64,000 nt of DNA, taken from positions 152,728 through 216,727 of the forward strand of contig JAPEVC010000026.1 in assembly GCA_027946555.1 (NCBI GenBank), read 5' to 3'. The DNA comes from Gnomoniopsis sp. IMI 355080. Its lineage: Eukaryota > Ascomycota > Sordariomycetes > Diaporthales > Gnomoniaceae. Under the pieces are notes generated by a model that had not been told where the DNA came from, made no database searches, and saw only the letters and a list, made by a program, of their open reading frames with translations. This document shows, piece after piece, positions 45,252 through 56,934 of the stretch (position 1 is its first letter; every line of letters starts with the position of its first letter). The position numbers were made by a program, and so were the translations under genes.

Positions 45252-46864
45252 TTAACGATACTTTGGCACGCTGATGGACATCCTACCTTTCTTGTCCTTC
45301 TCAATTCGTACCCCCCTCCTTGGCTCCTCAATCTTCTCGATCTGCTCCTCGTACAGCACCAGCTCCCCACTGCTAAGCCTCTCCGCCTTGACCAATTCCC
45401 TCTCGCCGCGTCGGCTCGCATGTAGTTGCCGCTCTAGATCCTTAATCTCTGACCTAATTTCGCGATGCGAGCGCGAGCGCGACCTTGAGCGGCTCGAGTG
45501 GACAAGCGCCAGCGGACCGACAGGGACCTCTTCCGAAATTTCCTCGCGCCGCCGCACTTCGACGTAGGGCGTCGCGGAGGTGTGCGTGGTGCCCGAGGCA
45601 GAGGTTGTGTAGGAGCGCGCAGGAGAGACGTCACGAATGACAGTGCGTTTTTCGACAACCTCGGCAGCAGGCGGCGGAGGCGGAGGAGGCGGCTGCATAA
45701 AGATAGGAGGTGGAGGCTGCACAATGGTAGGAGGAGGAGGGGGCAGGGCCGCCATGGGGGGCGGTGGCGGAGGTAGAGCCTCAATGATGGTCTCTTTGCG
45801 TTCCTCAATGATATCCCCCGCTTCGGAACGAGCAGCGAAGACTTCCATCTCGCCTGGGATGTGTGTTAGTGCGGAATATTCTCCCAGGTTGGATAGGTTG
45901 GCTTACTCTTCTTGTAGTCCTCACTCAGTTTGAGCAGGTCGTCGATATTGTCCTGCCCCAGTGCCTTCAGTACTACGACGGTGTTGCCCTCTTCAATGAA
46001 CGGGTAGCCCAAATCAATGAGTGCGCGTTTGGAGACCAGGCGGGCGGGAATGCGAGTCTTGCCCTTCTTGGGATACTCGCTCTTCACGGTGACTGTGGTG
46101 CCTCCACTGCTGCTAGACGAGCTGCTCGTTCCTGTCGAAGAGCGTGAGTGGCTGCGCACGGTACTGGCACGGTGACTGTGACTTCGGCCGGTACGAGATG
46201 ACTTGCTCGATTTGACCGAGGGGCTGACGTCCCTCTTTTTGGTGCGAATGACCTCCCGCTCACGGACACGTTCGGGATATGTGCGATACTCCTCATCGCC
46301 GTAGTAGTCAGGGTCGCTCACACGGATCTCGTCGTAATACTCCCGGTCTGCGTATCGACGGGGCGGGGGCAGAGCGCGGGACCGGGGTAGCGGGATGGGC
46401 TCGTAGGGCCGGGGCCGAAATTCCTCTCGTGGAATGCGGGCGGGAGGACCGTATCTCTCCTCCTCAATATGATGGAAACCCTTGGGCCGTCTGTCGAAAG
46501 TGTCCAAGCTGGACTGTCTGCGGAGAAAAGCAGGCCGATTGGGAGGTGATGGACTGCGAGCGACCCTTTCCCGCTCAATGACGACGCGGCGGTCGCGCTC
46601 GAGCTCAGCTGGCGGGGAACGGTGGCGTGATGCATGGTGAGGCTCATCGTCATAGTAGACACGCCGGGAGTCACGGACAACTATGTCGTCTTCGTAGGGT
46701 CGGCTGTGCCTGCGCTCGTAGCGATCGTCGACTGAGAGGTCGCGATGCCGTGAGCCACCGCGATAGTGGCGGTCATCCTCCTCGTAGCGAACACGTTCAT
46801 CGCCATATCGATCGCGGTCGCGCTCGTACAGGAATCGCTCGCGATCCCAGGTGTTGCGTGACAT
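45252..46864 (-). CDS. Arg/Ser/Tyr-rich DUF8035-type fungal protein
   Basis: Exons on the minus strand 45907-46864 and 45252-45853 (1560 nt, 519 residues). The intron splices inside SEDYKKSEMEVFAAR. The N-terminal ~230 residues are highly charged with many RDR, RYE and RERE runs (MSRNTWDRERFLYERDRDRY), followed by Ser/Arg repeats (KSSKSSRTGRSHSHR). The conserved globular block is GKTRIPARLVSKRALIDLG and YPFIEEGNTVVVLKALGQ, which I associate with the fungal DUF8035 family. A polyproline region follows (three runs of 5-8 Pro), then SRSRSRSRSH and a charged C-terminal helix. RS-rich composition hints at RNA-processing condensates, but this is inference; no function is established to my knowledge. 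Confidence 0.8.
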
Positions 46865-48713
46865 TGCTCAGGCACGGAGGCGAAAGGTGGGCCGGTTCGG
46901 GTGTGGTGGTGAATCCCAACGGCGGACCCAAAAGATGGGGAATTGGCGTACAATGACCGGGCGGGAATGTAGGACAGACTCGGCCACAAGGCGGGGTGGG
47001 TGAGTCGTACTGGTCGGCTGTGGGCGGTGAGAAGCTCACGACTCGAAACAGTCGGGAAATGGCTGGCAAGTAAGCTAGTATAAATTTCTCAACCCAGAAA
47101 TAGTGTTGTGATTTCTCTTCGAGGCAAAGTTTTGGCGTATGCCAAACAAGAGTGATGTCGAAGTTGGAAAGAAATGATGAAGTGGTCTCGGAAGTTGGCT
47201 CAGATGACGACACAAAACGGAGGGGCTGATGGCCACTCGCTGTCTCCGAGTGGCAGAAGTGGGTGCAGATGCAGAAGCACCTGGGCAAAAGGCAAAATGC
47301 AAATGCAGTTGTCTTCGACTCGATTCGACCCGGCTAGAACCTCGCTGCGCCCTCGTTCTCGCCCTCCAGGTCGGGGCCGGATTGGCTGCTGGCACCTGGG
47401 TCGCTTTGAAACTCAACTGCAGGACTAGTGTAGCAGCAGAAGGGCTGCAAGACGGAGCGTCCTAGTGGATGATGGCGGCCGTGACCGGGTACAGAGCAGA
47501 CCTGAAGGCCGCCTACCTACCGCCTGAGTGAAATAGATCCCGCGGCCGGGTGCTCGAGGCGGTCAAGTGGTTCTTGAGGATGATGCAGGGTGGGGGGGGG
47601 GTCGAAAATAGGTGGTTGGCGTCCTTGATCCGTATACAAAGTCAGGCCGATGCGAACAAGCTGTCAGGTGGGTTGATTTGGAACGGAGACGAGTATGAAG
47701 GGCGGATTTCAAAAGTCGTCTGGCCAGGTCAGGTTGATCAGGAGAGCGCGCGGAAAGAATGGAGATGACAGGCCCGTCCAGCCCTGCGCAGGCTATGTTT
47801 ATGCACTGCGAGTAGTGACTGCGGTTGAGGGTGTCACGACGTATCAGCGTATCCACCACACTGTTCCGGCTGCGAGGCAGAAAGGACAAGAGATGGGACG
47901 AACAAATCACAGCAGGAAAGTTCTGTGATTAAGTTTTGTGATTTGTTGTGGGAGAAGGGGGACTTTGGTAGTCGATTTAATTGGGAGGCGGGATCGAGAT
48001 GAAATATCAAGGTCTGCAACTCAGGCAGTGCTTGTTCTGGTGCTTGCCTCGAGTTGCCTGGGACGATGGCGCCTTCTTCTTTCGTTCTTGGAGGGGCAGC
48101 CTGGCCTGTGCCGCCGATGTGGGTCTTGATGCAGTGTCCCGAGCAAGGACCGTCCCAGTTGTGTGAATGGAGTCTGTTAGTGCGCGCAACTCTAACCGTG
48201 CGAGTGTGCTAACAGCAGCATCCACAACACCTCTCCACCGACAGGGCTGTCCTGTTCATCTCTGGCCTCAACACCACGTCTAGACTCGTCGGGCGCAATG
48301 AACACAATGCCCAAGGCTGTCAATCACTGCCATCTCCTCCTACCCTTTGTTGTACGTCTGTACAGCACCAGTATGCCGGAAAAAGTTCATGTGGGTCGGT
48401 CAGCTAACCGAGTAACGTCGGGCATCATTCTCGCTGCACCTTTCGAGTCGTTGCCTTGATACTTGACAAGATCTTGGTGGTACGAGTGACATCTTGACTC
48501 TGAATGTCCTTTGATCTGTAGCGTCTCTCCGCTTTGCTGAAGAGTCGATGGACCATGTCTGGGTATATGTGATGAAAACTCCTCACGTGATTCCACGACC
48601 AACGTCAGGTTTAGCTTCATCGACGGTCCAGAGAGAGTCGGCCAGAGTTTCTGTTGCTGCTCCAGCTATTTTTTCTTCTACAACAGTGTTCTCAGTATAT
48701 CCTGTATGAGGCT
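46865..48713. other. Gene-free interval (1.8 kb)
   Basis: Upstream of the DUF8035 gene and downstream of the SET gene (both minus). A G10 run occurs near 47590. No family-like open frame recognised. The 5' portion probably holds a long 5' UTR and promoter. Confidence 0.5.
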
Positions 48714-50236
48714 CTAGGCCCTTGGTGGCCATCGCCAGCGGTCCTGCAACGCCGCCCACCTCGCGCGTCTCTCTCCTAGTTGCTTGAAGCGTCGGTCCGC
48801 CATCTTCATCTCGCGGCCATCCGTCCCCACAAGTATGATATATACTTGACACTTCTCCCCTGAGAATCTCATGGCTCTTTCCCAGTAATGGACAGCCTCG
48901 TCATACGTCAAGCCCAAATCCGGGTTGGTGGCGAGCCTCTCGCATATGATAGAGCAGAGCTTGTACCTGTTTGCTTGTTAGTCAATTTAGAGTCCAAGTG
49001 AGATTCAAGGTGGAAGATTATGGACGTACGCTTCAGCCAGTGCCACCTCCCGCACATTCCACATAGGATGCGTGAGCAAGGCAATGACCTCCTCTCCCAT
49101 CTTCACCGCCTCGAATCCGTCCTTGCACGGTGCGATGTCGTCCTCGGCCAACCGCAGCTTGGTGAACGGCCACGGCCTCACCCAATCATTCGCTGCCTGC
49201 CACAGCGCATGCGCACGCTCTTGCAGCGCCTCGACCAGCGGATCCGTGCACAGCGCGCAAACACAACCGTAGATATCCCATGCTGCGAGCTTTGCCGTGC
49301 GCTCCTCGCGCAGCTTGAGAGACATCGCACCGTACCCCACGAGGATCTGCTCGCCCGCCGCAATGTCGCGGATGGCGTGTGTCGTCAGCATCTCGATGCG
49401 AGGCTCTCTGTTGCCAACGTGTGGATTGAAGTCGTACCAGGCGTTGGGACAGCAGGAGTGGTTGATGCGGCTGGCGAGGAGGAACACGCCGCTGTCCATG
49501 GTTGCGCCCTCGCCAAATTTGATGCGGTTGTTGGCCCAGATGGCGTGAAGGCGCGCGTAGCGATCGATCTCGCGAGCGTCGATGTCTTCTTGCAGTTCAA
49601 GAGGCCGCGGTGCAAGGGGGTCTGGCGGGTCGAGGCCTAATATGGCTCGGTTGTGGCGCCATGCTCGGTCTACGCGTTGGAAGAAGAAGTTTCTGATCAA
49701 GTCCTTGATGTCCTCGTCTTGCGCCGTCTCCTCGTTGCAACAAAGTGTTTCCATTGTCATGATGTACTCACTGTCAAGCCCCAAAATGTCAACCTGGTCA
49801 ACGAAGTCCTCGATGTCTTTTTCGGGGTGCCGCGGCAAAAGGTCATCCTCATCATCGCTGCTGTGAGCGGACAGAGGCGCTTCCACCGGCATAGTGAACA
49901 TCGGGAGCTCGGCGAGGATGCGCGCGCCGCGTGGAATGTCCACCTTTGCAAAGAGGCCGAGTCCCATGTGACCTGCGTCGCGTGTCTCGACAAGGCGTTC
50001 CGTAGGGGGCGACAATGGAGCTGTGGCTGAATCACTAATGGGTTGGAAACATCTCCGCGTCTTTTGAGCTGATACTGACCATTAACATTTTGGGCTTCCA
50101 AAAGGCCTAAGGAGCCTGGGCGGACGTCTTGGTGGTTTGGATTGTTTGGGTTCCATAACACCGGGCCTGCGTTCGTCCGGCATACCTTTACCAGAAACTG
50201 TGGCATGACCAAGATGGTTTTGTGATAGGTTGACAA
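48714..50236 (-). CDS. SET-domain protein (putative protein lysine methyltransferase)
   Basis: Transfers methyl groups from S-adenosylmethionine to protein lysines (family role). Exons on the minus strand: 50080-50236, 49030-50026 and 48714-48966 (1407 nt, 468 residues), all in phase. The SET domain begins RLVETRDAGHMGLGLFAKVD with an I-PRGARIL motif, is split by a long acidic insert (EAPLSAHSSDDEDDLLP), and closes with ASRINHSCCPNAWYDFN, IRDIAAGEQILVGYG and a post-SET-like CVCALC. NHSC and the YG motif are the AdoMet/lysine-channel residues and are intact. The split-SET layout resembles SMYD-like fungal proteins without a MYND finger. The C-terminal exon is helical. Start: ATG at 50236 or 50206 (MPQFLVKVCRTNAG), both in frame. 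Substrate unknown. Confidence 0.82.
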
Positions 50237-50815
50237 GCTGAAGCTGAGAGATTGTTACAACTATTTTGATTTTGGATCGGCGCGTGGTCTGATACTGCAG
50301 TGGATTGAGGGCAGGCTTATCAGTATTTGGAAAGTGATGCGATCAGATTGATAAGTTTGCTGGTCCAAATTAGCTGAAAGTTCTTGTTGAATTCGATTGC
50401 TGTTTTGGACTCAAAACGAAATGTTCTAGCCGGTACATGGCTGCCCAGCAAAATTTAGAGATACCTACGATATGTCAATATGCGCCGCGCCCCCCTCTCC
50501 CTTCTATGGCTTTCTCTTTGCTTTTGGGGCAATGGCATGCTTCTTTCAGTCCTGAGAATTATATTCAACTCCTTCACAGGTCTCACAAAGCTCGGCATCA
50601 TGCCTTGCGACTGCTCTGTAATTCCTAAGGTCATGCTCAACTTGCCCCTGCATAGAAGTATACATGGTGTGCCAAAAGAGGATAAATTGGTTTGTCCCTG
50701 CCGATCAAAACAAGTGCATTACGTTCAATCCATACATATATTGGTGTTTTATTTCATGAGAAGTTGTTCCAATACTTTTCTGCCCTGCGGTATCTATACA
50801 CTGCGTCTCGCAGAC
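50237..50815. other. Spacer between SET gene and HET relic
   Basis: Contains a plus-strand open frame starting at 50480 that runs antisense into the HET relic and has no family resemblance. Otherwise nothing recognised. Confidence 0.5.
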
Positions 50816-52667
50816 TCAAGAAATGTCCAAGATGACATCTTGCGGAAGACCACCGTCCACCTCCATAGTGATTTTATCCAAGTCCCTCAATCCAGCTGGG
50901 GGAAGAATGTAAAGACAATTCGCACCATCCGGGAGGACGACCAGATCGCCGTTCACAAGGTTTGCCGTACCCACCCCAGCGAAGCCCGCATCCGTAATGA
51001 TGACCTTCCTGTTGACAACCCGGCGACCCAGAGCCTCGAGTAGAAGAGCGAGGGAGTCACGATTGAGCTCGTCCGTCTCGTTCTCTCCTTCGACCGCCAG
51101 GGGAAAGGAAGTTCCGAAGGCGCTGCGAGACTGTTGCTGACCCAGCAGAGCATCCCACATCAGCGTCATGTCTATTTCAGAACCAGCCTCAAGCTCTTCA
51201 TCAAATTATACTAACATTCCTGGAATTGTCTATTTGAACCTCAGATCACGAAGCGTGTATAGCGGGTGGGTTCGGTCAACTCCCTTGTCTCTTGCACACA
51301 CAATCATCATCTTCTCAAATCGCCTGAGCATCTCGAGGTCGCCAGCTTCTAGACTTCGTACCCGTGATCCATAAAATTTATCTATATAGCATTTTGCGAC
51401 AATGGTGTCCAGAATCACACCTTACATCTCAAGAGTTGCCCTGAGTCTTCAGGCTTGGTGTTGGCAGACCCCATATCGGGGATTCTACCGATTCTGGCTC
51501 TTCGTACATACCAGTTGCTGTGTACGATTCACTCTCCTCGAGATTCTGGATGGCAAAATTCGGTACCCAGGATGGGTACTCGGCCCTTTCTGGGGTTCTT
51601 TTGAACGAGAAGCTTTGAACAGATTCAATCAGGGCTTTTGTGTCCTATGAAGGCCATATAAGTGCTGCTATACTCTGGAAAACATTCATGGCAGGTCGCA
51701 TATAATCCACGGTGATCTTCGATGAATCGTCATGATGTGTCAGGCCGAGACAGCCTAGACTAGGTCTCGGTCATCTGTAGCTTGGCTCATAAGCAGCCTT
51801 GGGAATATATCGATGAAAAGCAGAGCCCCTTCTTCGTGGTAGCGATAGCGAGTTCGATACCAGATTCCAATCGAGGACAAGGTACCGCGGGTATGTTTCC
51901 AACCTCTTCCCAGTAGTCTTCCATCGCCCGGGTTTTAACAGAGAACAGTTACTGCTGAAGCCCATTCCAGCCCTGAAGAAGTCAGTGTACTTCGACAACT
52001 GGATATCATGATTCCCAATCAAGATTATTGGGTCCCTAGACGCAAGCACCATTTCTTGTAGCACCCATATGCGACTCCAACATGCGTGTCGGTTGATGTT
52101 CCTGGCCAAAATGTGCGTCACACGGATTTGCTCGTCACTGAGATATCGCGTATTGGCAAAGTTGCTTTGACCCAGTCCATGCAATTCAGCTTGGAATCGC
52201 GCGTCGCTCAGCTGCTCGAGAGCCCAATCCGTACGTGAATCACCCTTGCCCAGGAAGATGAGCACCAGGTGGGCGGCACTGTAAATTGCATCCATCATGG
52301 AGACCTGCTGCCCTCGTTCCTCCAAATCACTCCGGTTGACGCGAATCGCGTCGACCCAGATGGGCGTGTCAATGCTAGCCATAGGGAGATTTGCGGAGGG
52401 CGGGCGGTCTAGAAGACTGCGCATAGCAAGCTCGAGATTTGCGGCTACAGTAGTTGGCGTGTTATTGACTGCGACGGGCTTTCGTTGAGTTGCATCGCCC
52501 CAGACATACGACAAGGCGTTGAATGTTGGGCGAGGTTGGGTGTCAAGCGAGACGGTCGTCAAGTTGCATGCTATGGTCCCGAGAGGGTTAACACCCGCCA
52601 TTGTCAACAGCCTAATTTCTCGCTGGTCTGCGAGCAAACGCTTCTGATACATTTCTGGTGTCGTCAT
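50816..52667 (-). pseudogene. Decayed heterokaryon-incompatibility (HET) domain gene
   Basis: The minus strand encodes successive pieces of one HET-domain protein. The N-terminal 298 codons (52667 to 51774) include FNALSYVWGDATQRKP, TPIWVDAIRVNRSDLEERG and WVLQEMVLASRDPIILIG. The same frame then has stops at 51771, 51645 and 51429, yet continues with family-like text (LGLTHHDDSSK, EYPSWVPNF). The rest sits in another frame (GVILDTIVAKCYIDKF at about 51418-51230, a stop, then LGRRVVNRKVIITDAGF and LVNGDLVVLPDG to 50816). The normally near-invariant CINQ-type motif reads RVNR. HET proteins trigger cell death after fusion of unlike hyphae. Introns might rescue one gap but not all; I call it a pseudogene. 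Confidence 0.78.
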
Positions 52668-53171
52668 TACCTCTACGTATTGAGTGAAAGGCTCCCATGG
52701 TGTTGTCTCGTTGCGCTTGTGACTTGGCTTGGAAGTTGGATTAATGTTGTATGTCGTGCAGGCCCAGATCCATTCTCATTCAGCATAGACAGACGTGAGC
52801 GCCTTCAGTGGTTCAAATGAATACTGCATGATTCTGACAGTCTGATTGTTACTTGTATTCACCTTGTAGCTATATGCGGATTACGTGAAGAGTGGTTTGT
52901 GCCATTGTGCCGGTCTATGGCGTGAGACTATAGCTCGTGCTGACATTAATATCAAAATTATATATTGAAAAAATGTAAGAAAGACTGCGAGACGTCGCCG
53001 CGTCGAGTCTTGCCACGAAATGATCTTCTTGTGAGCGACCGCAGCGATTCTGAAACTGGGTACCTTCTAAGTTGGTGTCGGACCGTCTGTATATCGCCTG
53101 GGTTGATCGGGAAACAAGACGAAGAACAACCATCATATCCTGAGCAAATTGTATAGTCAACGCAACTAAAT
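52668..53171. other. Spacer
   Basis: Upstream flank of the HET relic. No gene recognised. Confidence 0.4.
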
Positions 53172-53929
53172 TTGCCCGGTATAAAACAGCTGTCGTTTTC
53201 CGAGGTGATTGGTCCAGTCATGGAGTCTGGGGATTCGAGAAGGGCGTTGAGAGATGACCTAAACGCGCAGAGGTGGCCCCGATGCAGCGACGACAAGAGT
53301 GATCCTGCTGAAGGGGCAGACCGCGCTCAGAGTGTTGCGAAATCAACCCTTCGCCGGCGCCAGGAGATGCGCCAGAAATTGGCCGCTCCAGTCGATCCTA
53401 CAATCAACATCGAGGTGAGCCATAGCAGTAGCGGAGATAGGGCCCTTGGACCGAGGAATTCACAATGACACGCAGTCACCATAGCCAGTACAAAATAAGC
53501 CAGGCAACACTCCTCTGGAAAACCTTGGGAAGGAAGTCAAGCGTGCGGCCGACATGATCGCCAATAATACCTCACGGGCACGGAAAAAAGTTCGATCTAC
53601 CCTCAGGCTCTTGTGTCTATATTTAATGCCTTTCCGTAGCCACAAGGAAAGCATCAAAGTATTGCAGCAGTTGAGGATCCCAGCGATTCCACACAATCGG
53701 GTGGCATGGGACGATGTACCTCATGCTCGAGCTATCCGAGGAAGAGAAGGTCAGTCAATGGATGGGTGGTGATGATGTTTTCAGTAAAGAGTTACTACAG
53801 CTCTCTCTCTCAGTCATCAGGGTCCCAACTCCCACCAGAATTACAAATATACAGCTGCGCATTCTACACAACAACAAGCAACTCTTCACGGCCGGGTACA
53901 CAGACTTGCCCATGATCTTTCAATCATAG
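53172..53929 (+). CDS. Possible orphan gene, two exons, perhaps frameshifted
   Basis: Weak candidate. Exon 53172-53414 (MPGIKQLSFSEVIGPVMESG, later STLRRRQEMRQKL and DPTINIE) joins in phase across a GTGAGC..AAG intron (53415-53499, 85 nt) to PGNTPLENLGKEVKRAADMI and KVLQQLRIPAIPHNRVAWDD. There the frame soon ends at 53772. A protein-like continuation (LSEEEKVSQWMGGDD, IQLRILHNNKQLFTAGY) lies one frame over, ending at 53929. This may mean a short indel near 53710 or a second intron. The N-terminal half is charged and helical. No family recognised. It sits between the HET relic and a carboxylesterase, in an accessory stretch. Confidence 0.3.
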
Positions 53930-54903
53930 CGGAGTGGTGAAAGGGTCCGGCCCACACCATGAAGCCGTGACATCCGTGCGTAAGATTTGCTGGCTGTCTA
54001 GGACCGCAAAAGGGGGCCACACCGGCGTTGCAGAGTTACGAATTCGGCCGGTTCGGCGGACTACCGCTCAGCCACTCTCTTTTTTTTTGGCACTCATCCT
54101 TCCAGTGCAGTTCAAACAGTACATGAACATGGGCCATTCATGCAGAGCCGAGGATGCGGCGATGATTGCATAGGGTTGCGCTGATGCGGGACAAGGCTAT
54201 TCCGGGCAGTAGTATTATCTGCACAATCGGAAGCCAGTCGAATTGGTTCCCATACTCCGTATCTCCCTATATCATCCCTGGCCCCGCGCCACCAACGGCT
54301 TGTACCGGGACCCACCACACAAAAGCCTAGGTACCTGGTTGCACTCGCCAAGGTAGGGACGGACTACGGCGAACTGAGCACCACAAAGAGCCTGAAGGAT
54401 AAACAACCATTCTTTTCGAAATGGGAAACACAGAACCGAGCCTTTTATTATTAGATCTGTCAATAGTCACGCGGCCAGGAGACTAATAAGAATCAGCGTG
54501 CATTAGACGAGTATAGTTCGATGCGCGTAGTCGATCTCTGCGCTACCTAGGTAAATGCCACCGAAGAGGCTGGTTGAAGCTCTATCTACATAGAACGGGC
54601 ACAACTGAATGTTGATTCAGGACCGGCAAGGGCCGTGAGGACAAAGATTGGCATTCCTACTCGTAGGGAGATTACGAATGCAAGGTTGAAGCCGCGAATC
54701 AAAAGAGCTTTGACACCACATGGATCTATAGTACCCGTACCAAGGACGCGGATACTCACTCATTTTTCATAGGCCAGGGTCCACATACAACTATAACTAA
54801 TAAAGTCCCACAGCGACCACATGCATTCCAAATTTCGGAAGCGCTGTTCCTGCTGGTCTTTACCTTGTCACTCTTTCACCATAACCCACAGGCTTCGACG
54901 AAG
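53930..54903. other. Carboxylesterase promoter region
   Basis: No gene recognised. It contains a poly-T tract (54081-54089), a TACTCCGTA motif near 54249 and CCTAGG palindromes at 54326 and 54546. A CTATAACTAATAAAG stretch lies about 110 bp before the carboxylesterase ATG. Confidence 0.5.
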
Positions 54904-56732
54904 ATGCGGTCAATACTATCATTTAGTCTGATTTTACTTGCCTCTCAGGCACTGGCCTCGCCCCTCGGCGCTCTGCAGTCGAGGCAGGACAGCGTCCCAT
55001 CAGTTGACTTGGGTTATGAAGTCCACACGGGCACTGAAAATGTGAGAAAGCGTTCCTCAGCCTCAAAAGAGATTTTTGTTCATGAGGAATTGACATGGAC
55101 AAAAGAGTACTGGCAACTACTACATTTTCAGCAACGTCCCGTACGCTGATCAGCCCGTTGGGGACAAACGGTTCCAAAAGGTTGGCTTGCCTTCGGGCAG
55201 TAGCTCGACTGTGAACAATGGTTCCACCGACCAAATTTGCTATCAAGCATACCCGCAGTGGATTATTGAGGAGGAGGCGGAAGCATATGGTCTGTCTGAT
55301 GAAGAAATGGAGGAAATCCTGTACTCCGCGGCAGGGCAGACTGAGGCCTGTTTACTGCTGAATGTCTATGTCCCTACCGGTGTATTTGCTTCAAATTCTT
55401 CCGAAGGTTCGTTGTCTTATTTGACCGAAATTCCATTGAATTGTACCCCGAGATTTTGACACAAGCACAGCCCCTGTCCTGATTTGGATACATGGAGGTG
55501 GGTTTACATATGGTTCCAAGGACGGACAAGACCCAGCTGGGATCATCGCCCGCTCCACTCTCAACGACAGCGACGGTATCATTGTTGTCAACATCAACTA
55601 CCGCCTTGGAATGTTCGGGTGGCTCGGTGGCGGCGGTGCTACCCCGAATCTCGGTCTCTACGACCAGCTCGTTGCCTTCGAGTGGGTTCAGCAATACATC
55701 AGCCTTTTTGGTGGTAATCCGGAGAAGATCACTGTGATGGGTGAAAGTGCTGGTGCCGCCAGCATCCTCCACCACATTACCTCCTATGGCGGCAACACCA
55801 CGTTGCCTTTCCAGCAGGGTATCATCCAGTCTCCCGCGTTCCAGGCAAATTTGAACTTGACTGAGGGATATGAGAAGACCCTTGCAGAAGCATCGAATAT
55901 TACGGGTGCTAGCATCACCTCCATCGCTGAGTTGAGCGCCCTCGACGCAGCTACCCTCCAGCTCATCAACTTCGATGCCGTTCTGTCATCCGGAGAGGGC
56001 TTTTTCACCTACGGCCCTGCTCCGGACGGAACTTACGTGCCAGCGCTACCTCAAGTGCTTTTGTACGAGGGCAGGTTCAACAGCGACGTCAATGTGATTG
56101 CTGCTCACAATTCGCTCGAAGCGGCGCCTTTTGTGAACAGTAGCATCTCGACCGAAGCGGATGTGATTCAGGCGCTGGAGATGAATTACCCCGAAGCTTC
56201 TAACGCGACAATAACGTACATTCTGGATGTTCTATATCCTGCCTCCGACTATTCAAGTGAATTCCTTCGAGCTGTTCAAATTGCCAGCGACTCTATGTTC
56301 AGCTGCTCGACTCGATTCCTCGCAGTCGCTTTGGGCAACCAGACGTACAATTATCTTTTTGCTGTTCCGCCCGGATACCATGGTAAGAAGATCTTGTTTG
56401 TCCTTTCTTGCTATTATTCCCGTCAGATACTGATCAAAATCACAGCCGAGGACGTCAGTTATACCTTCTTCGACGGCGACACGACCACACTTGATGATGG
56501 TCTTGCAGTGATTGCAGACTTGGCTTATGCGTTGCAGGATTATATTGTGGGCTTCACACTATCTGGGAATCCTAATGATAGTCCAGCTGGACCGGCACTT
56601 AACTTTCCAATCTACGGGAGCAACGCCACCGTCCTTGAGTTTGCTTACACAGGACTTCTGACGACGCACGACGATATGGACAATGATAGGTGTCCGTGGT
56701 GGCAACAGGCATATGTCCAGGGGCTGATATGA
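54904..56732 (+). CDS. Secreted type-B carboxylesterase / lipase
   Basis: Hydrolyses carboxylic esters (triglycerides, sterol or other esters) outside the cell. Exons 54904-55041, 55106-55406, 55453-56382 and 56446-56732 (1656 nt, 551 residues), phases consistent. The signal peptide is MRSILSFSLILLASQALAS. The family core follows: FSNVPYADQPVGDKRF, TEACLLLNVYVP, APVLIWIHGGGFTYGS (oxyanion-hole HGGG), IVVNINYRLGMFGWL, and GESAGAASIL with the nucleophile Ser. DGTYVPALP and the C-terminal THDDM are consistent with the acid and His regions. The second intron is weakest (GTTCGT..CCGAG, 46 nt). The third (56383-56445, 63 nt) is stop-free and in frame. The original start ATG at 54904 was chosen because it begins a textbook signal peptide. 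Confidence 0.9.
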
Positions 56733-56934
56733 TTGATGATACTTGGTGCCAGGTACAATCTTTTTAGCTCTCGTGCCAGATTGCTAACGGTGCATAACCA
56801 ATAGGTAGTCTTTATATACTAATAATTGCAACCAAAAATATTATGATCTGTAAACGAAAATTTGTACATCTCTGGTCTCCCATCGGGTTTCTCACATCGT
56901 CCGGTGGCTAATTGATTTCCGGTTTAATCTGCGT

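Noticed and set aside
49020..49640. 206-codon plus-strand frame over the SET gene
   Set aside because: Antisense shadow of the SET domain coding exon.
50480..51043. 187-codon plus-strand frame with a signal-like start
   Set aside because: Its second half is antisense to the HET C-terminal fragment, and no family match is recognised.
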